Below are positions 8,172-16,715 of a stretch of DNA of 64,000 nt, one piece after another; position 1 is the first letter of the stretch; each line of letters begins with the position of its first letter. The stretch comes from JAJYSO01 sp964586655 (GTDB lineage Bacteria > Bacteroidota > Bacteroidia > Flavobacteriales > Flavobacteriaceae): assembly GCA_964586655.1 (NCBI GenBank), contig CAZPGY010000002.1:185472-249471 (forward strand), written 5' to 3'. A program made the position numbers and the translations under genes. The notes under the pieces were generated by a model. It made no database searches, was not told the DNA's origin, and was given only the letters and a program-made list of their open reading frames with translations.

Positions 8172-8903
8172 ATGAATGTTATCATGGCCAGTACCTCAAC
8201 GGTACATGGAAGCGATTATCTCACCTATTTAAAAACTCCCATTTCGCATTTGTTTAAAGATGCAAAGCACATTTTATTCATCCCTTTTGCCAGGCCCGGC
8301 GGGATTTCGCATGATGCCTACACCGCCAAAGCCAAATCGGGGTTGGCTTTTCTCGACAAAAAAGTGACCGGTATTCATGAAAGTGAGGACCCCATTACCG
8401 CCATCAAAACCGCAGATGCCATTTTTACCGGAGGCGGCAACACCTTTCTTTTGGTTCAGCAACTGTATCAGCACCAACTCATCGAACCTCTGCGACAAGT
8501 TATCCACAACGGAACTCCCTATCTGGGCACCAGTGCCGGCACCAATATTTGTGGGCAATCGATGAAAACCACCAATGACATGCCCATTATCTATCCCCCG
8601 AGTTACGACACCTTGGGGATTGTGCCGTTTAACATCAATCCCCATTATTTAGATCCGGATCCAAACTCCACCCATAAAGGAGAAACCCGGGAAACCCGTA
8701 TCAAAGAATTCCAACAACTCAATGATACAGCCGTAGTGGGGCTTCGAGAAGGCAGCTGGCTGCAGGTAACCAAGCACAACATTGTTTTAAAAGGCGATTT
8801 AAAAGCCCGCATTTTTGAAGTCGGTAAAGCAGCTTATGAAATAGATCCCGAAACCTCTTTACAAAACTTGTCGCCACGAGCCTCGTTAAAAAACAACCTT
8901 TAG
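8172..8903 (+). CDS. pepE: Dipeptidase E (peptidase family S51)
   Basis: Cytoplasmic Asp-specific dipeptidase of the S51 family, releasing N-terminal aspartate from peptides. The serine nucleophile is Ser121 in YLGTSAGTNICG. FTGGGNTFLL is the conserved glycine-rich loop, and His158 lies in FNINPHYLDPDP. The length of 243 residues is close to the usual 230-240. The gene is followed by a short repeat-rich gap and then the T9SS plug gene. TAATTTTA at about 8150 is an imperfect -7 element. Confidence 0.9.
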   Translation: MNVIMASTSTVHGSDYLTYLKTPISHLFKDAKHILFIPFARPGGISHDAYTAKAKSGLAFLDKKVTGIHESEDPITAIKTADAIFTGGGNTFLLVQQLYQHQLIEPLRQVIHNGTPYLGTSAGTNICGQSMKTTNDMPIIYPPSYDTLGIVPFNINPHYLDPDPNSTHKGETRETRIKEFQQLNDTAVVGLREGSWLQVTKHNIVLKGDLKARIFEVGKAAYEIDPETSLQNLSPRASLKNNL

Positions 8904-8957
8904 TGCTTTGTAATGATGAAGCTCCTTTCGGTAGATCGCAAAAAATCAAGCTCACCA

Positions 8958-9046
8958 ACTGTGCGACGAATGCGCAGTGACGCTTCGACTGTACTGTTAT
9001 TCCGAGAGGAGTGGAATGAAGTCCGGCGGGCTTTCCTTAATTTTGT
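8958..9046 (+). repeat. Diverged copy of the promoter-bearing intergenic repeat
   Basis: ACTGTGCGACGAATGCGCAG (from 8958) closely resembles ACTGCGCTACGGGATGCGCAG at 15875-15895. The unit ends in CCTTAATTTTGTATC at 9036-9050, identical to 16032-16046. So this gap carries pieces of the same repeat family seen twice at 15.8-16.1 kb. The order of the pieces differs, which makes the assignment tentative. Confidence 0.4.
9039..9046 (+). promoter_or_regulatory. -7 promoter element of the T9SS plug gene
   Basis: TAATTTTG matches TAnnTTTG exactly and lies 50 bases before the ATG at 9097. It is part of the repeat sequence CCTTAATTTTGTATC. No clear -33 TTG is seen. Confidence 0.5.
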
Positions 9047-9096
9047 ATCTTTATCCTTTTCTAAGTCGCTTATGTCTTTGCCATAACATCCTATTT

Positions 9097-10347
9097 ATGA
9101 GAAACTTGTCGCTATTCCTATTTGCCGTTTTATATGTTTTTGCTTGTCGTGCCCAGGTGCCCGAGACGCTGCCTCCCCGATATATCAAGACTATTCAATT
9201 TAGAGGGAATAGTGAATTTAGCGGCACTCCTATCATTAAGCTCGGTCAGGGATTCACCTTAGAATTTGATGATTTGGTAGGAAATGAGGCGGATTATTAT
9301 TATAAAATCTCCTATTATAATTTTGACTGGACCCCGACACAGCTTTCTAAAATTGAATACCTCGATGGTTTTGATAATGTGCGGATTCGAGAGTATAAAA
9401 ATTCCTTTAATACCTTACAAATTTACACACATTACAAATTGAGCATTCCCAATCGCTGGACCAAAGGACTTAAAGTGAGCGGCAATTATATGATAGGGAT
9501 TTATAATGAAAAAGATGAACTGGTCTTTTCTCGAAGGTTTATTGTCTATGAGGATATTGCCAATATTGGAGTACAAATCAAACGCTCACGAGACTTGAAT
9601 TATATCAACACTCGTCAGGTAGTTAATTTCTCCATATCCGGTGGAGATCGTATTATTTTCAAAAATCCGGATAGAAATTTGAATACCCTGGTGATCAAAA
9701 ACAACAACCTCCAAAATTCGATATACAATTTGAAGCCGCAATACCACATGGGCACAAAATTGATCTACCGCTACAATGAAGAATCTTCCTTTAACGGCGG
9801 AAATGAGTTTTTGTATTTTGACAGCAAGGATGTACGGGGATTAAACTTAAACATTCGAAGTTTTTCGTTAAAAAAAATCTATAACCTATACCTCTTTACC
9901 GACTATGCGCGCGTCAATAAAGCATATACCTATCATCCGGATATCAACGGGCATTTTAAAGTCAACACCATTCAGGGAGACGATCCGAGTATAGAGTCAG
10001 AATACACTTGGATTCATTTTTATTTGAAATGCAATAAAGCTCTGCACGGCGGACAATTACACATCTACGGAGGTTTTAACAATTTTGCACTCGACGAATC
10101 TACCTTGATGACCTATAACCCAAAAACCGGGTTGTATGAAGGAAAGCGTTTGTTTAAGCAGGGGTTTTATAACTACAAATACGTCTTGGTGCACCCGGAC
10201 GGCTCTATTGATGATGCCTTTATCAGCGGCAATTTCGATGAAACCGAAAATCAATATACGGTGATTGCGTATTACCGGGAACCGGGCGCACGCTATGACC
10301 GCGTAGTCGGAGTGGGAAGTGCCAATAGTAAGAATATTACCAATTAA
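9097..10347 (+). CDS. Type IX secretion system plug protein (DUF5103 family)
   Basis: A 416-residue exported protein with signal peptide MRNLSLFLFAVLYVFACRAQ. The body is rich in beta strands and Tyr/Asn (for example NPDRNLNTLVIKNN and YLFTDYARVNKAYTYHPD) and ends AYYREPGARYDRVVGVGSANS. This matches the DUF5103/T9SS plug family. In Flavobacterium the Plug protein seals the periplasmic side of the SprA translocon when no substrate is engaged. The longer frame upstream of 9097 would put the promoter inside the gene, so I chose the ATG at the signal peptide. Other T9SS genes are not in this window. Confidence 0.85.
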   Translation: MRNLSLFLFAVLYVFACRAQVPETLPPRYIKTIQFRGNSEFSGTPIIKLGQGFTLEFDDLVGNEADYYYKISYYNFDWTPTQLSKIEYLDGFDNVRIREYKNSFNTLQIYTHYKLSIPNRWTKGLKVSGNYMIGIYNEKDELVFSRRFIVYEDIANIGVQIKRSRDLNYINTRQVVNFSISGGDRIIFKNPDRNLNTLVIKNNNLQNSIYNLKPQYHMGTKLIYRYNEESSFNGGNEFLYFDSKDVRGLNLNIRSFSLKKIYNLYLFTDYARVNKAYTYHPDINGHFKVNTIQGDDPSIESEYTWIHFYLKCNKALHGGQLHIYGGFNNFALDESTLMTYNPKTGLYEGKRLFKQGFYNYKYVLVHPDGSIDDAFISGNFDETENQYTVIAYYREPGARYDRVVGVGSANSKNITN

Positions 10348-10535
10348 ATTTTATCAGGTCGTCTCTCGACCTTTCGGGAAAGCATAATGGGGGTAAAACA
10401 CTTTAGCTGAAGCGACTAAAGGAATGGTATCTCTAAAACCATGGCCCGTAATAATTTTTATTTTTTAGCCAGATCAAAAGGCTATCTCCAAATTTTATTC
10501 CGAAATTTATCGATAATTTCAAAACACCAATAACC

Positions 10536-11336
10536 ATGGAAACACTGCCCTTACTTATTCTGCTCATTGTCATTTTGTATGTGTTGTTTAAATCCATTCG
10601 AATTTTAAAAGAGTACGAACGCGGGGTAATATTCAGGTTAGGGCGCTTGGTAGGCGGAAAAGCCAAAGGGCCGGGAATTATATTATTGATTCCTTTTATC
10701 GATAAGCTGGAAAAAATCAGTTTGCAAACCTTGGTTCACGATGTACCGCCACAAGATGTGATTACCCGCGATAATGTGTCCATTAATGTAAATGCCGTAG
10801 TTTATTTTAAAGTAGTGTCGCCCCACGATGCCATTATAGAAGTCAAGGATTATTATTATGCCACTTCCCAAATTGCCCAAACCACCCTGCGCAGCGTTTT
10901 GGGGCAAATGGAATTGGATGATTTATTGGCCGAGCGAGATAAAATTAATGCCAAACTAAAGAATATCATTGATGAACATACTGATCCCTGGGGAGTTCAG
11001 GTGACCAATGTAGAAGTGAAACAGGTAGACTTACCACAAGAAATGCAACGAGCCATGGCGCGTCAAGCCGAGTCAGAACGAGAGCGACGCTCTAAAGTTA
11101 TTGCGGCAGAAGGAGAGTTTCAAGCTTCTAAACGACTGTCTGATGCAGCCGAAATCTTGGATGTGCATCCCAGTGCACTTACTTTGCGTTATTTGCAAAC
11201 CCTGAGGGAAATCGGTTTGGAGCGAAATACAACCACCTTGTTTCCCCTGCCTATGGATATTCTGAAGCCTTTCATACAGAAAGATGTAGAAAAACAAGTG
11301 CAAAAACAAAGCCCGGACGCTGATGCCTCTCAGTGA
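10536..11336 (+). CDS. Slipin (stomatin-like SPFH domain membrane protein)
   Basis: A 266-residue membrane-anchored protein. One hydrophobic segment at residues about 2-20 is followed by an SPFH/band-7 domain: YERGVIFRLGRL, GPGIILLIPFID, DVPPQDVITRDNVSINVNAVVYF in two parts. It ends in a charged coiled-coil stretch (QAESERERRSKVIAAEGEFQ). Slipins form oligomers in membrane microdomains. Their usual partner, an NfeD-like protein or serine protease, is not adjacent here. The gene stands alone. Confidence 0.92.
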   Translation: METLPLLILLIVILYVLFKSIRILKEYERGVIFRLGRLVGGKAKGPGIILLIPFIDKLEKISLQTLVHDVPPQDVITRDNVSINVNAVVYFKVVSPHDAIIEVKDYYYATSQIAQTTLRSVLGQMELDDLLAERDKINAKLKNIIDEHTDPWGVQVTNVEVKQVDLPQEMQRAMARQAESERERRSKVIAAEGEFQASKRLSDAAEILDVHPSALTLRYLQTLREIGLERNTTTLFPLPMDILKPFIQKDVEKQVQKQSPDADASQ

Positions 11337-11596
11337 TAATATTTATTTAAAAGAATCCTCCGGACAAACCTGTAGATTTATATATGAGGTCATTTAAAAA
11401 ATCATTGAAATTATGATTGCGCAAATCAACATAACTCCTATCAAGTTTAGGAGCACAAAAGAGAAAGTAGCATTAATACCAATTAACCTCCCTACTTAAA
11501 AAGCCATAGAATCAGCCTCCCCTTATCTTCTTTGACAAGAAAGGGAGATAGAAAGAATACTGTTGGGCACTTTTCTGCAATTGTTGAATTTGATCT
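11337..11596. other. Intergenic region, convergent ends
   Basis: There are 260 bases between the slipin and HdeD-like genes. GAGGTCATTTAAA at 11386-11398 equals one terminal repeat of the element at 3977-4142. A weak hairpin (TTCTTTGACAAGAA, near 11530) may end transcription. No gene is visible. Confidence 0.35.
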
Positions 11597-12181
11597 TTAT
11601 TCCGTTTCGAGCTTGATTTCCGCCTTGTGATCTGATTCACTATAGCGTTTGAGCTCATAAGCCATACCAATTTGGGCAAATCCGGCGCTCAAAAGTGCAA
11701 GCCCCATACAAACTAACAAGGTGAGATTACCTATAAAAGGATCCCAAACCAAGAGTAAAGAAAGGATTACCCCAAGAATGGAAAGGGCCAATACCAGTTT
11801 CCAGTTTCTGACTTTGTACTGCGCGAGATATACCGAAAACCCTATTCCAATTATTGAGCGGAACATCAAAACAAAACCAATGTAAATGGGTAAATCATGG
11901 ATTAAAATTTCAGACCGAGTTATCAAAAGGAAAGTAATAATGAGGTCCATTATTCCAGACATCAATGACCAATTCCAGTTGTGTAACTCTTTTCTGTTGT
12001 TTAATGAATAATAAAGATTTAACAATCCCAACACCCCAAACCCCATGATAAACCATGTGGTTAATGCGAGAAATGATTCTACCGTGTAAAGAAGAACCCA
12101 AGCTCCGAGTAAAAGATAAATGATACCTGCCGTAAGCGACAACCACCATTGCTTGACCGAATGTTGATATACATCTTCCAT
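11597..12181 (-). CDS. HdeD/DUF308 family membrane protein
   Basis: A 194-residue inner-membrane protein with six hydrophobic segments in the paired pattern of the HdeD/DUF308 family (for example GIIYLLLGAWVLLYTVESF and ALSILGVILSLLLVWDP). HdeD contributes to acid resistance in enterobacteria. The role in flavobacteria is unknown, so only the family is assigned. The C-terminus is charged and cytoplasmic (KRYSESDHKAEIKLETE). TATCTTTA around 12205 is a near-match to the -7 element. Confidence 0.82.
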   Translation of the reverse strand: MEDVYQHSVKQWWLSLTAGIIYLLLGAWVLLYTVESFLALTTWFIMGFGVLGLLNLYYSLNNRKELHNWNWSLMSGIMDLIITFLLITRSEILIHDLPIYIGFVLMFRSIIGIGFSVYLAQYKVRNWKLVLALSILGVILSLLLVWDPFIGNLTLLVCMGLALLSAGFAQIGMAYELKRYSESDHKAEIKLETE

Positions 12182-12433
12182 AACAAATTAGGTTTAAGAT
12201 TCTCCTTAAAGATAACATAAATTATCGTAAAAATCGACTATTTTTTTGAAAATTAGCAAGTTGCGTTAGAAATACAACCTGTCTTTTTCCGGCTATTATC
12301 CAAAATTTTACTTCTTAGTGCTTTTGTTTTCGGGCAAAAGCTATGATCTCGAAAATGGAATTTATCGATTAAAATAATTTAGCATTCTCCTAAAGAGAAC
12401 TGCATCCGCCAGGCAAAAAAAAAGACTTTATAT

Positions 12434-13018
12434 TTAAGATTGATGCGCAGTTTTTGTCGAGGAATGGATATATTTTTTGGCCACAAACCTGTAAAGCACA
12501 AAGAACAGCAAGCCAATCAAAAAGCCGACCAACCAACCTGCCAACACATCACCCGGATAGTGTTTACCTACATATATACGGCTGTATCCGGTAAACAGGG
12601 ACCAAATAATCATCCCCAAGAGGGCATAGCGGTAATAGCGCTTTAAAATCAGGCCCACGAATATGGCCAGCGCCATTGAGCTTTCGGCATGAGCCGAGAA
12701 AAATCCGTACCCGCCGCCCCAACAGTCAATAAGAAAACGGGCATCATAATCCATATTACAAGGGCGCAATCGGGCAAATCCATCTTTAGCTACATTAGCC
12801 AGCTGATCAGTACAAGTGATCATGACAGCCACCAGCACCAAGCTAACAATAGCGGCTTTGTAGCCTGTTTTTTTAAACAGTAAATAGATCAACAAGGCAT
12901 AGAGCGGCAAAGAAGCCCACTTGTTGGTAATGAAAAGCCAAAACCAATCCCATGCCGGCATTCCCAGGTTGTTGAGATAAATAAAAAGTTCGCGATCGAG
13001 GTGTTGTAAATACTCCAT
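12434..13018 (-). CDS. PAP2-family membrane phosphatase, copy 1
   Basis: A 194-residue PAP2 (type 2 phosphatidic acid phosphatase) protein with about five membrane segments. The three active-site motifs are present: KDGFARLRP (Kx6RP), FFSAHAESS (SGH-type, with SAHA) and YSRIYVGKHYPGD (SRx5H). The family removes phosphate from lipid phosphates such as undecaprenyl diphosphate or phosphatidylglycerol phosphate. It lies 21 bases downstream of a close paralogue, starts with the same MEYLQ-LD motif and is clearly a tandem duplicate. Confidence 0.9.
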   Translation of the reverse strand: MEYLQHLDRELFIYLNNLGMPAWDWFWLFITNKWASLPLYALLIYLLFKKTGYKAAIVSLVLVAVMITCTDQLANVAKDGFARLRPCNMDYDARFLIDCWGGGYGFFSAHAESSMALAIFVGLILKRYYRYALLGMIIWSLFTGYSRIYVGKHYPGDVLAGWLVGFLIGLLFFVLYRFVAKKYIHSSTKTAHQS

Positions 13019-13039
13019 ATCCTATTTTAAGTAGACAGG

Positions 13040-13597
13040 CTAAGCACTAAACCGTCTGATGAAACGTCTTTGCAGAGTCAAGAAAACCAGACCGATCCCC
13101 AATCCGACCAACGAGCCGACAAGGACATCGCCCGGAAAATGCTTGCCTACATAAATACGGCTGTACGCCATAAAAAGTGCCCAAATTACCATTCCTAATG
13201 CGGCAAATTTATAATAAGGTTTTAAAATAAAACCCGTGAAAATGGCAATGGCCATAGCTGCCGAAGCATGTGTAGAGAAAAAACTATAATCGGTACCACA
13301 TTCTTCCACGAGAAAGCGGATGTCTAATCCGGTATTGCACGGCCGCGGTCGCATGACACTCATTTTCACAATTTCAGTCAATCCATAGGTAGCCCCCACC
13401 ATTAGGAAAAGAAGAATCAGGCTGATGGCCGTGTTTTTAACCCCTATTTTTTTATACATTAACCAAGAAACCAGCGCATAAAGCGGTAGTGACATCCATT
13501 CGTGAGTGATGGAAACCCAAAACCAATCCCATGTGGGAGTGCCTAAATGATTGAGGTATAAGAAAACCTCCTGATCGAGCTGTTGCAAATATTCCAT
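13040..13597 (-). CDS. PAP2-family membrane phosphatase, copy 2
   Basis: A 185-residue paralogue of the PAP2 gene just downstream. The motifs are KMSVMRPRP (Kx6RP), FFSTHASAAM (STHA) and YSRIYVGKHFPGD. The N-terminus aligns with copy 1 without gaps (EYLQ-LD-E-F-YLN-LG-P-WDWFW). It starts one base after the stop codon of the small acidic gene at 13598, so the three genes probably form one operon (small protein, copy 2, copy 1). Confidence 0.9.
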   Translation of the reverse strand: MEYLQQLDQEVFLYLNHLGTPTWDWFWVSITHEWMSLPLYALVSWLMYKKIGVKNTAISLILLFLMVGATYGLTEIVKMSVMRPRPCNTGLDIRFLVEECGTDYSFFSTHASAAMAIAIFTGFILKPYYKFAALGMVIWALFMAYSRIYVGKHFPGDVLVGSLVGLGIGLVFLTLQRRFIRRFSA

Positions 13598-13831
13598 CTA
13601 CGCTTCATTTTGATAATAAGTCACTTCCCGGTCGTAAAACGCTGTGGCCTGACGAATATAATATTCGGTTTGCTCAATGAGCTCTTCCCGGTCTTGCTGG
13701 CTGAATTCTTCTAACCATTGAATCTCATCGTTCTTCAGGTTGATGATAAAACGAGGAAATTGGGTGTGAATAACAAAAATATCATCGGGATGTTCGCTGT
13801 TATCTCCCATTAAGAATTCCGGAGTTTCCAT
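13598..13831 (-). CDS. Small acidic hypothetical protein
   Basis: A 77-residue soluble protein with a high share of Glu, Asp and Gln and no signal peptide. Features include METPEFLMGDNSEHPDD at the N-terminus and a helical C-terminal half (LEEFSQQDREELIEQTEYY). I do not recognise the function. Its stop codon directly abuts the ATG of PAP2 copy 2, which suggests co-translation and a link to that enzyme. Confidence 0.65.
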   Translation of the reverse strand: METPEFLMGDNSEHPDDIFVIHTQFPRFIINLKNDEIQWLEEFSQQDREELIEQTEYYIRQATAFYDREVTYYQNEA

Positions 13832-13982
13832 AACTGATTGTAAAGATTTAAACTTATTACCGGCGAATATACAATTTTATGGCAAGTTAGATTTTCTTGT
13901 GGAAGAGAAGCTGATTTTTTTGTGAAATATTTGCTTATATTTCGGTATTAAATGAGTCCACCATCAAGAAGCTTTGTCGATA

Positions 13983-14333
13983 ATGCTGTTTACTCCTTTT
14001 TTTATGCCTTACCTCCTTTGTGGAGGCGTTTTTATACTCGCAGGATTCCTTTTGAAAAGGTTCCCGCCTAAAAACATCAATAACTGGTATGGCTATCGCA
14101 CTGCTGCTTCAATGAAATCTAAAGCGCGTTGGGATTTTGCACAAGTCTACGCCGGAAAAATGATGATAGGGCTGGGATTGTTATACGGTGCTTTAGGCGG
14201 GCTAAGCGCTTGGCTTTTCCCTACTTTCACTTTAACAAGCATTGCCGAACCGGCGATATTTATCGGTGTTCTTCTGACAGGAGTCGTACTCTTGTTCTTA
14301 AAGGTGGAGCGCGCAATCAAACACAGATACTAA
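13983..14333 (+). CDS. SdpI family membrane protein
   Basis: A 116-residue protein with three membrane segments. The conserved SdpI stretch NNWYGYRTAASMKSKARWDF lies between the first two. SdpI gives immunity to the SdpC toxin in Bacillus, but the family is broad and no toxin gene is near, so that role should not be transferred. I placed the start at ATG 13983; a TTG at 13974 is also in frame. It converges with ridA with 4 bases between the genes. Confidence 0.75.
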   Translation: MLFTPFFMPYLLCGGVFILAGFLLKRFPPKNINNWYGYRTAASMKSKARWDFAQVYAGKMMIGLGLLYGALGGLSAWLFPTFTLTSIAEPAIFIGVLLTGVVLLFLKVERAIKHRY

Positions 14334-14337
14334 TCTC

Positions 14338-14766
14338 TTAATGTGTGGCGTATGCCTGTTTTTTATAGGCAATTACTTTGCATTCGATCAGCAAATGTGG
14401 ATGTGGTAATTGATGAACAGCAACCGTTGTTCGGGTCGGCCCGTTTTCCGGCTCAAAGATTTGTCCATAGATCTCGTTATAACCTCCAAAATCATTCATA
14501 TTGACCAAGAAAGTAGTCACATCAATCACATCGTCCAAACTGGCGCCTACTTCTTGCAGGATGGCATCTATATTGTCAAAAACGGCTTGGGTCTGCGCCT
14601 TGATATCGAGATTGGTGGTCCCCATTTCGTCCACTTCTACTCCGGCAAAAGAATTGTCGGGGCGGCGCGAACTGGTGCCGGAAACATAAATAAAATCACC
14701 CACCCTCTTTACATGAGGGTATTTTCCGCGAGGCTTAGCTTTGCCTTTAATGACTTTTCCTTTCAT
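14338..14766 (-). CDS. RidA family protein (enamine/imine deaminase)
   Basis: A 142-residue member of the YjgF/YER057c/UK114 family. The core motifs are visible: GDFIYVSGTSSR, the QTQAVFDNIDAILQEVGAS helix, VTTFLVNMNDF and PTRTTVAVHQLPHP with the conserved substrate-binding Arg. RidA proteins hydrolyse reactive enamines to ketoacids. This subtype resembles 2-aminomuconate deaminase of tryptophan breakdown, but no kynurenine genes are adjacent. The 5' untranslated region should be about 12 bases given the promoter at 14785-14792. Confidence 0.87.
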   Translation of the reverse strand: MKGKVIKGKAKPRGKYPHVKRVGDFIYVSGTSSRRPDNSFAGVEVDEMGTTNLDIKAQTQAVFDNIDAILQEVGASLDDVIDVTTFLVNMNDFGGYNEIYGQIFEPENGPTRTTVAVHQLPHPHLLIECKVIAYKKQAYATH

Positions 14767-14784
14767 AAAAAATTCGGTTTACTA

Positions 14785-14792
14785 CAAAAATA
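14785..14792 (-). promoter_or_regulatory. -7 promoter element of the ridA-like gene
   Basis: CAAAAATA on the plus strand reads TATTTTTG on the minus strand, an exact TAnnTTTG match, 19 bases before the start codon. Confidence 0.55.
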
Positions 14793-14991
14793 CATAAATT
14801 TTATGGCTTACAAACGGCATACACACGCAATGACCTGTTTGTGTAAAAATAATGGATAAAGGAACGCAAAGATATATGGGATACATTTTAGAGAAAAATT
14901 AAAATGCCGATAAGGAAATAAAGAAAATAGCTAAGGTGGTTTCAATTATCATTTGTATTTTAGAGGTTCTAACCCACATAACCAACCAATT

Positions 14992-15738
14992 ATGAAAAAG
15001 TTATTCTTAATTTTTGCAATAAGCCTATTTTTAGGATCTTGTCAAATCACAGAGCGCGTACACCTTCATGAAGATGGCTCCGTAAAATATGAAATAGACG
15101 TCCACTCGGCACAAATGGCTTCGTTCATGCGCTCTACCTTAAATGTTGATTCGCTGCGTCAAATTGGTCAATTTCCTATTGATACAATAGTGTCATTTTC
15201 AGAAGCAGACAATTTGGGATTGACTCAGTCTGAACAAAACCCACATAAAGACAGCGAAGCCTACCAAAGACTGCAGCAATTGAGCAGTGAAGCACAGCTT
15301 CATTATATTTTAAATCAAGAGCAGTTAGACTTCACCGTCATCATTGAAAAGGAAAGCGTGTCTGCTTTCAATACCTATGTTAAAGCACTCCAAGAAGCGG
15401 AGGAAGCCTATCAGGCGTTGAATCCCTCCAAAAAATCCGATAAGCAAGAGGACCCCACCATTTTTAAAAATGTTCAATTCAGTTATGACGGGAATACTTT
15501 TACGCGATACAGCGAACCTGCTCAACAAGATAAGGAGACATCGAAAGCGAAAAGCAACCCACAGGATTTTTCCAAAATGATGGTGATAAAAATGGAATAT
15601 CACTTTCCCAAGCCGGTTAAGAAATGTTCGCTAAAAGAAGCCACTTTTTCCATGGATCGCAAAACGATGTATGTGGAAACTACCCAAAAAGAAATAAACG
15701 AAAACCCGGAAAAATATAATTTCGTGGTTCATTTTTAA
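14992..15738 (+). CDS. Lipoprotein of unknown function
   Basis: A 248-residue lipoprotein: signal peptide MKKLFLIFAISLFLGSC with lipobox LGSC and Cys17. The mature part begins ITERVHLHEDGSVKYEID, a strand-rich start seen in several Bacteroidota lipoproteins. It contains a helical region with KALQEAEEAYQAL and an acidic-basic linker. No known domain was recognised. The upstream frame extension to 14953 lacks support. The gene is alone, followed by repeats. Confidence 0.75.
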   Translation: MKKLFLIFAISLFLGSCQITERVHLHEDGSVKYEIDVHSAQMASFMRSTLNVDSLRQIGQFPIDTIVSFSEADNLGLTQSEQNPHKDSEAYQRLQQLSSEAQLHYILNQEQLDFTVIIEKESVSAFNTYVKALQEAEEAYQALNPSKKSDKQEDPTIFKNVQFSYDGNTFTRYSEPAQQDKETSKAKSNPQDFSKMMVIKMEYHFPKPVKKCSLKEATFSMDRKTMYVETTQKEINENPEKYNFVVHF

Positions 15739-15800
15739 ACGAAAACAGGGTAGACACCCTTGGAATTGCTTGGTTTAACGCGGAGTGTTGTCAAAAGACC

Positions 15801-15898
15801 CGTCAGTTCGAATGAAATTAAGGGAATGCAGCGCACGGAATACCCTTAATTTTGAGAACAGACTCAATGAAACGACTGCGCTACGGGATGCGCAGCGA
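15801..15898. repeat. Intergenic repeat with hairpins and a -7 element, copy 1
   Basis: The unit starts CGTCAGTTCGAATGAAATTA. It contains a perfect hairpin AAATTAAGGG/CCCTTAATTT (around 15815-15851) and later a second hairpin CTGCGC/GCGCAG at 15876-15895. The right side of the first hairpin runs into TTAATTTTG, which matches the -7 consensus. A second copy begins at 15988. Confidence 0.7.
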
Positions 15899-15987
15899 CC
15901 TTTTGATGATATTATCGTCTTGAAAAATTGTAAGGCACGAGTTATCTATTCAGCATCGAGATAACGCAAAAACTACAATATAAACCC

Positions 15988-16068
15988 CGTCAGTTCGAGT
16001 GAAATTAAGGAGATGCAGCGCAGCGAAATATCCTTAATTTTGTATCGAAAACAGGGGCAATGAAACGA
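15988..16068. repeat. Intergenic repeat with hairpin and a -7 element, copy 2
   Basis: CGTCAGTTCGAGTGAAATTA begins this copy, nearly identical to copy 1 at 15801. The arms AAATTAAGGA and TCCTTAATTT form a hairpin, and TAATTTTG at about 16035-16042 matches TAnnTTTG. Copies 1 and 2 together fill most of the 341-base gap between the lipoprotein gene and aroK. They resemble dispersed intergenic repeats common in flavobacterial genomes. Confidence 0.7.
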
Positions 16069-16079
16069 ATAAATTGCTT

Positions 16080-16604
16080 TCAAGATTTTACTTTTTCAAG
16101 AATATTTTGAACAATCTCCGCCGGGGAAGCATGAGTAGCTTCCACCTTAATATCAGATTGCAAGTAGTAAAACTGTCGTTCAAACAGGTGTTTTCGGATA
16201 TAATCCTCAAGCTGCTCCGGTTGATCAAAATCTTTTATTAACGGACGTTGATCTCGCTCTTTAAACAAGCGTTCCGTCAAGGATTCGAGATTCATTTTAA
16301 GGTAGATGAGCTCGGTGTGCGGATTTTGCTTAATCAATTCGAGGTTGTTGCCATAGCAAGGCGTTCCTCCGCCCAAGGCCAATACCCCATCTGTTGAAGC
16401 TGACAAGGTTTTTTGCAGCACTTTCATTTCAGTCTTTCGGAAGTAAATTTCTCCCTTTTGCTGAAAGATTTCTGAAATCGACATCTTCTGATCTGTGGCA
16501 ATTTCTTCATCCAAATCCAAAAAGTCGGTTTGCAATTTATCTGCTAATTTTCTACCAATCAAACTCTTACCACTTCCCATATATCCACACAAAACAAGCA
16601 TCAT
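16080..16604 (-). CDS. aroK: Shikimate kinase
   Basis: Phosphorylates shikimate at the 3-hydroxyl in chorismate synthesis. The protein has about 174 residues. The P-loop GYMGSGKS is near residue 7, followed by the shikimate-binding FLDLDEEI (Asp-rich) motif, the KTEMKVLQ/ALGGGTPCY block and the lid region ERDQRPLI. The ATG at 16604 begins MLVLCGYMGSGKS after one Met; an in-frame TTG at 16613 is less likely. The gene is single. Confidence 0.92.
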   Translation of the reverse strand: MMLVLCGYMGSGKSLIGRKLADKLQTDFLDLDEEIATDQKMSISEIFQQKGEIYFRKTEMKVLQKTLSASTDGVLALGGGTPCYGNNLELIKQNPHTELIYLKMNLESLTERLFKERDQRPLIKDFDQPEQLEDYIRKHLFERQFYYLQSDIKVEATHASPAEIVQNILEKVKS

Positions 16605-16689
16605 AAGGATCAATAATTTTTAGAATTAAGCTGCTTAAATTTTTTTTCAAATTTATAAGAAAATCTCTTGATAGATTACAAAAGGATAT

Positions 16690-16697
16690 TATATTTG
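16690..16697 (+). promoter_or_regulatory. Promoter of the tRNA-Lys/tRNA-Leu unit
   Basis: TATATTTG matches the -7 consensus exactly, and TTG at 16668-16670 lies 19 bases upstream, the usual -33 spacing. Transcription would start near 16701, about 15 bases before tRNA-Lys. Confidence 0.7.
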
Positions 16698-16715
16698 CAC
16701 CCGCATTGTCGCAAT

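Noticed and set aside
10441..10533. Small gene of about 30 codons before the slipin gene
   Set aside because: The short frame has no recognisable promoter, start context or protein features and is probably chance.
13974..14333. Toxin immunity role for the SdpI-like protein
   Set aside because: No SdpC-like toxin or other toxin gene is nearby, and the SdpI family is broad.
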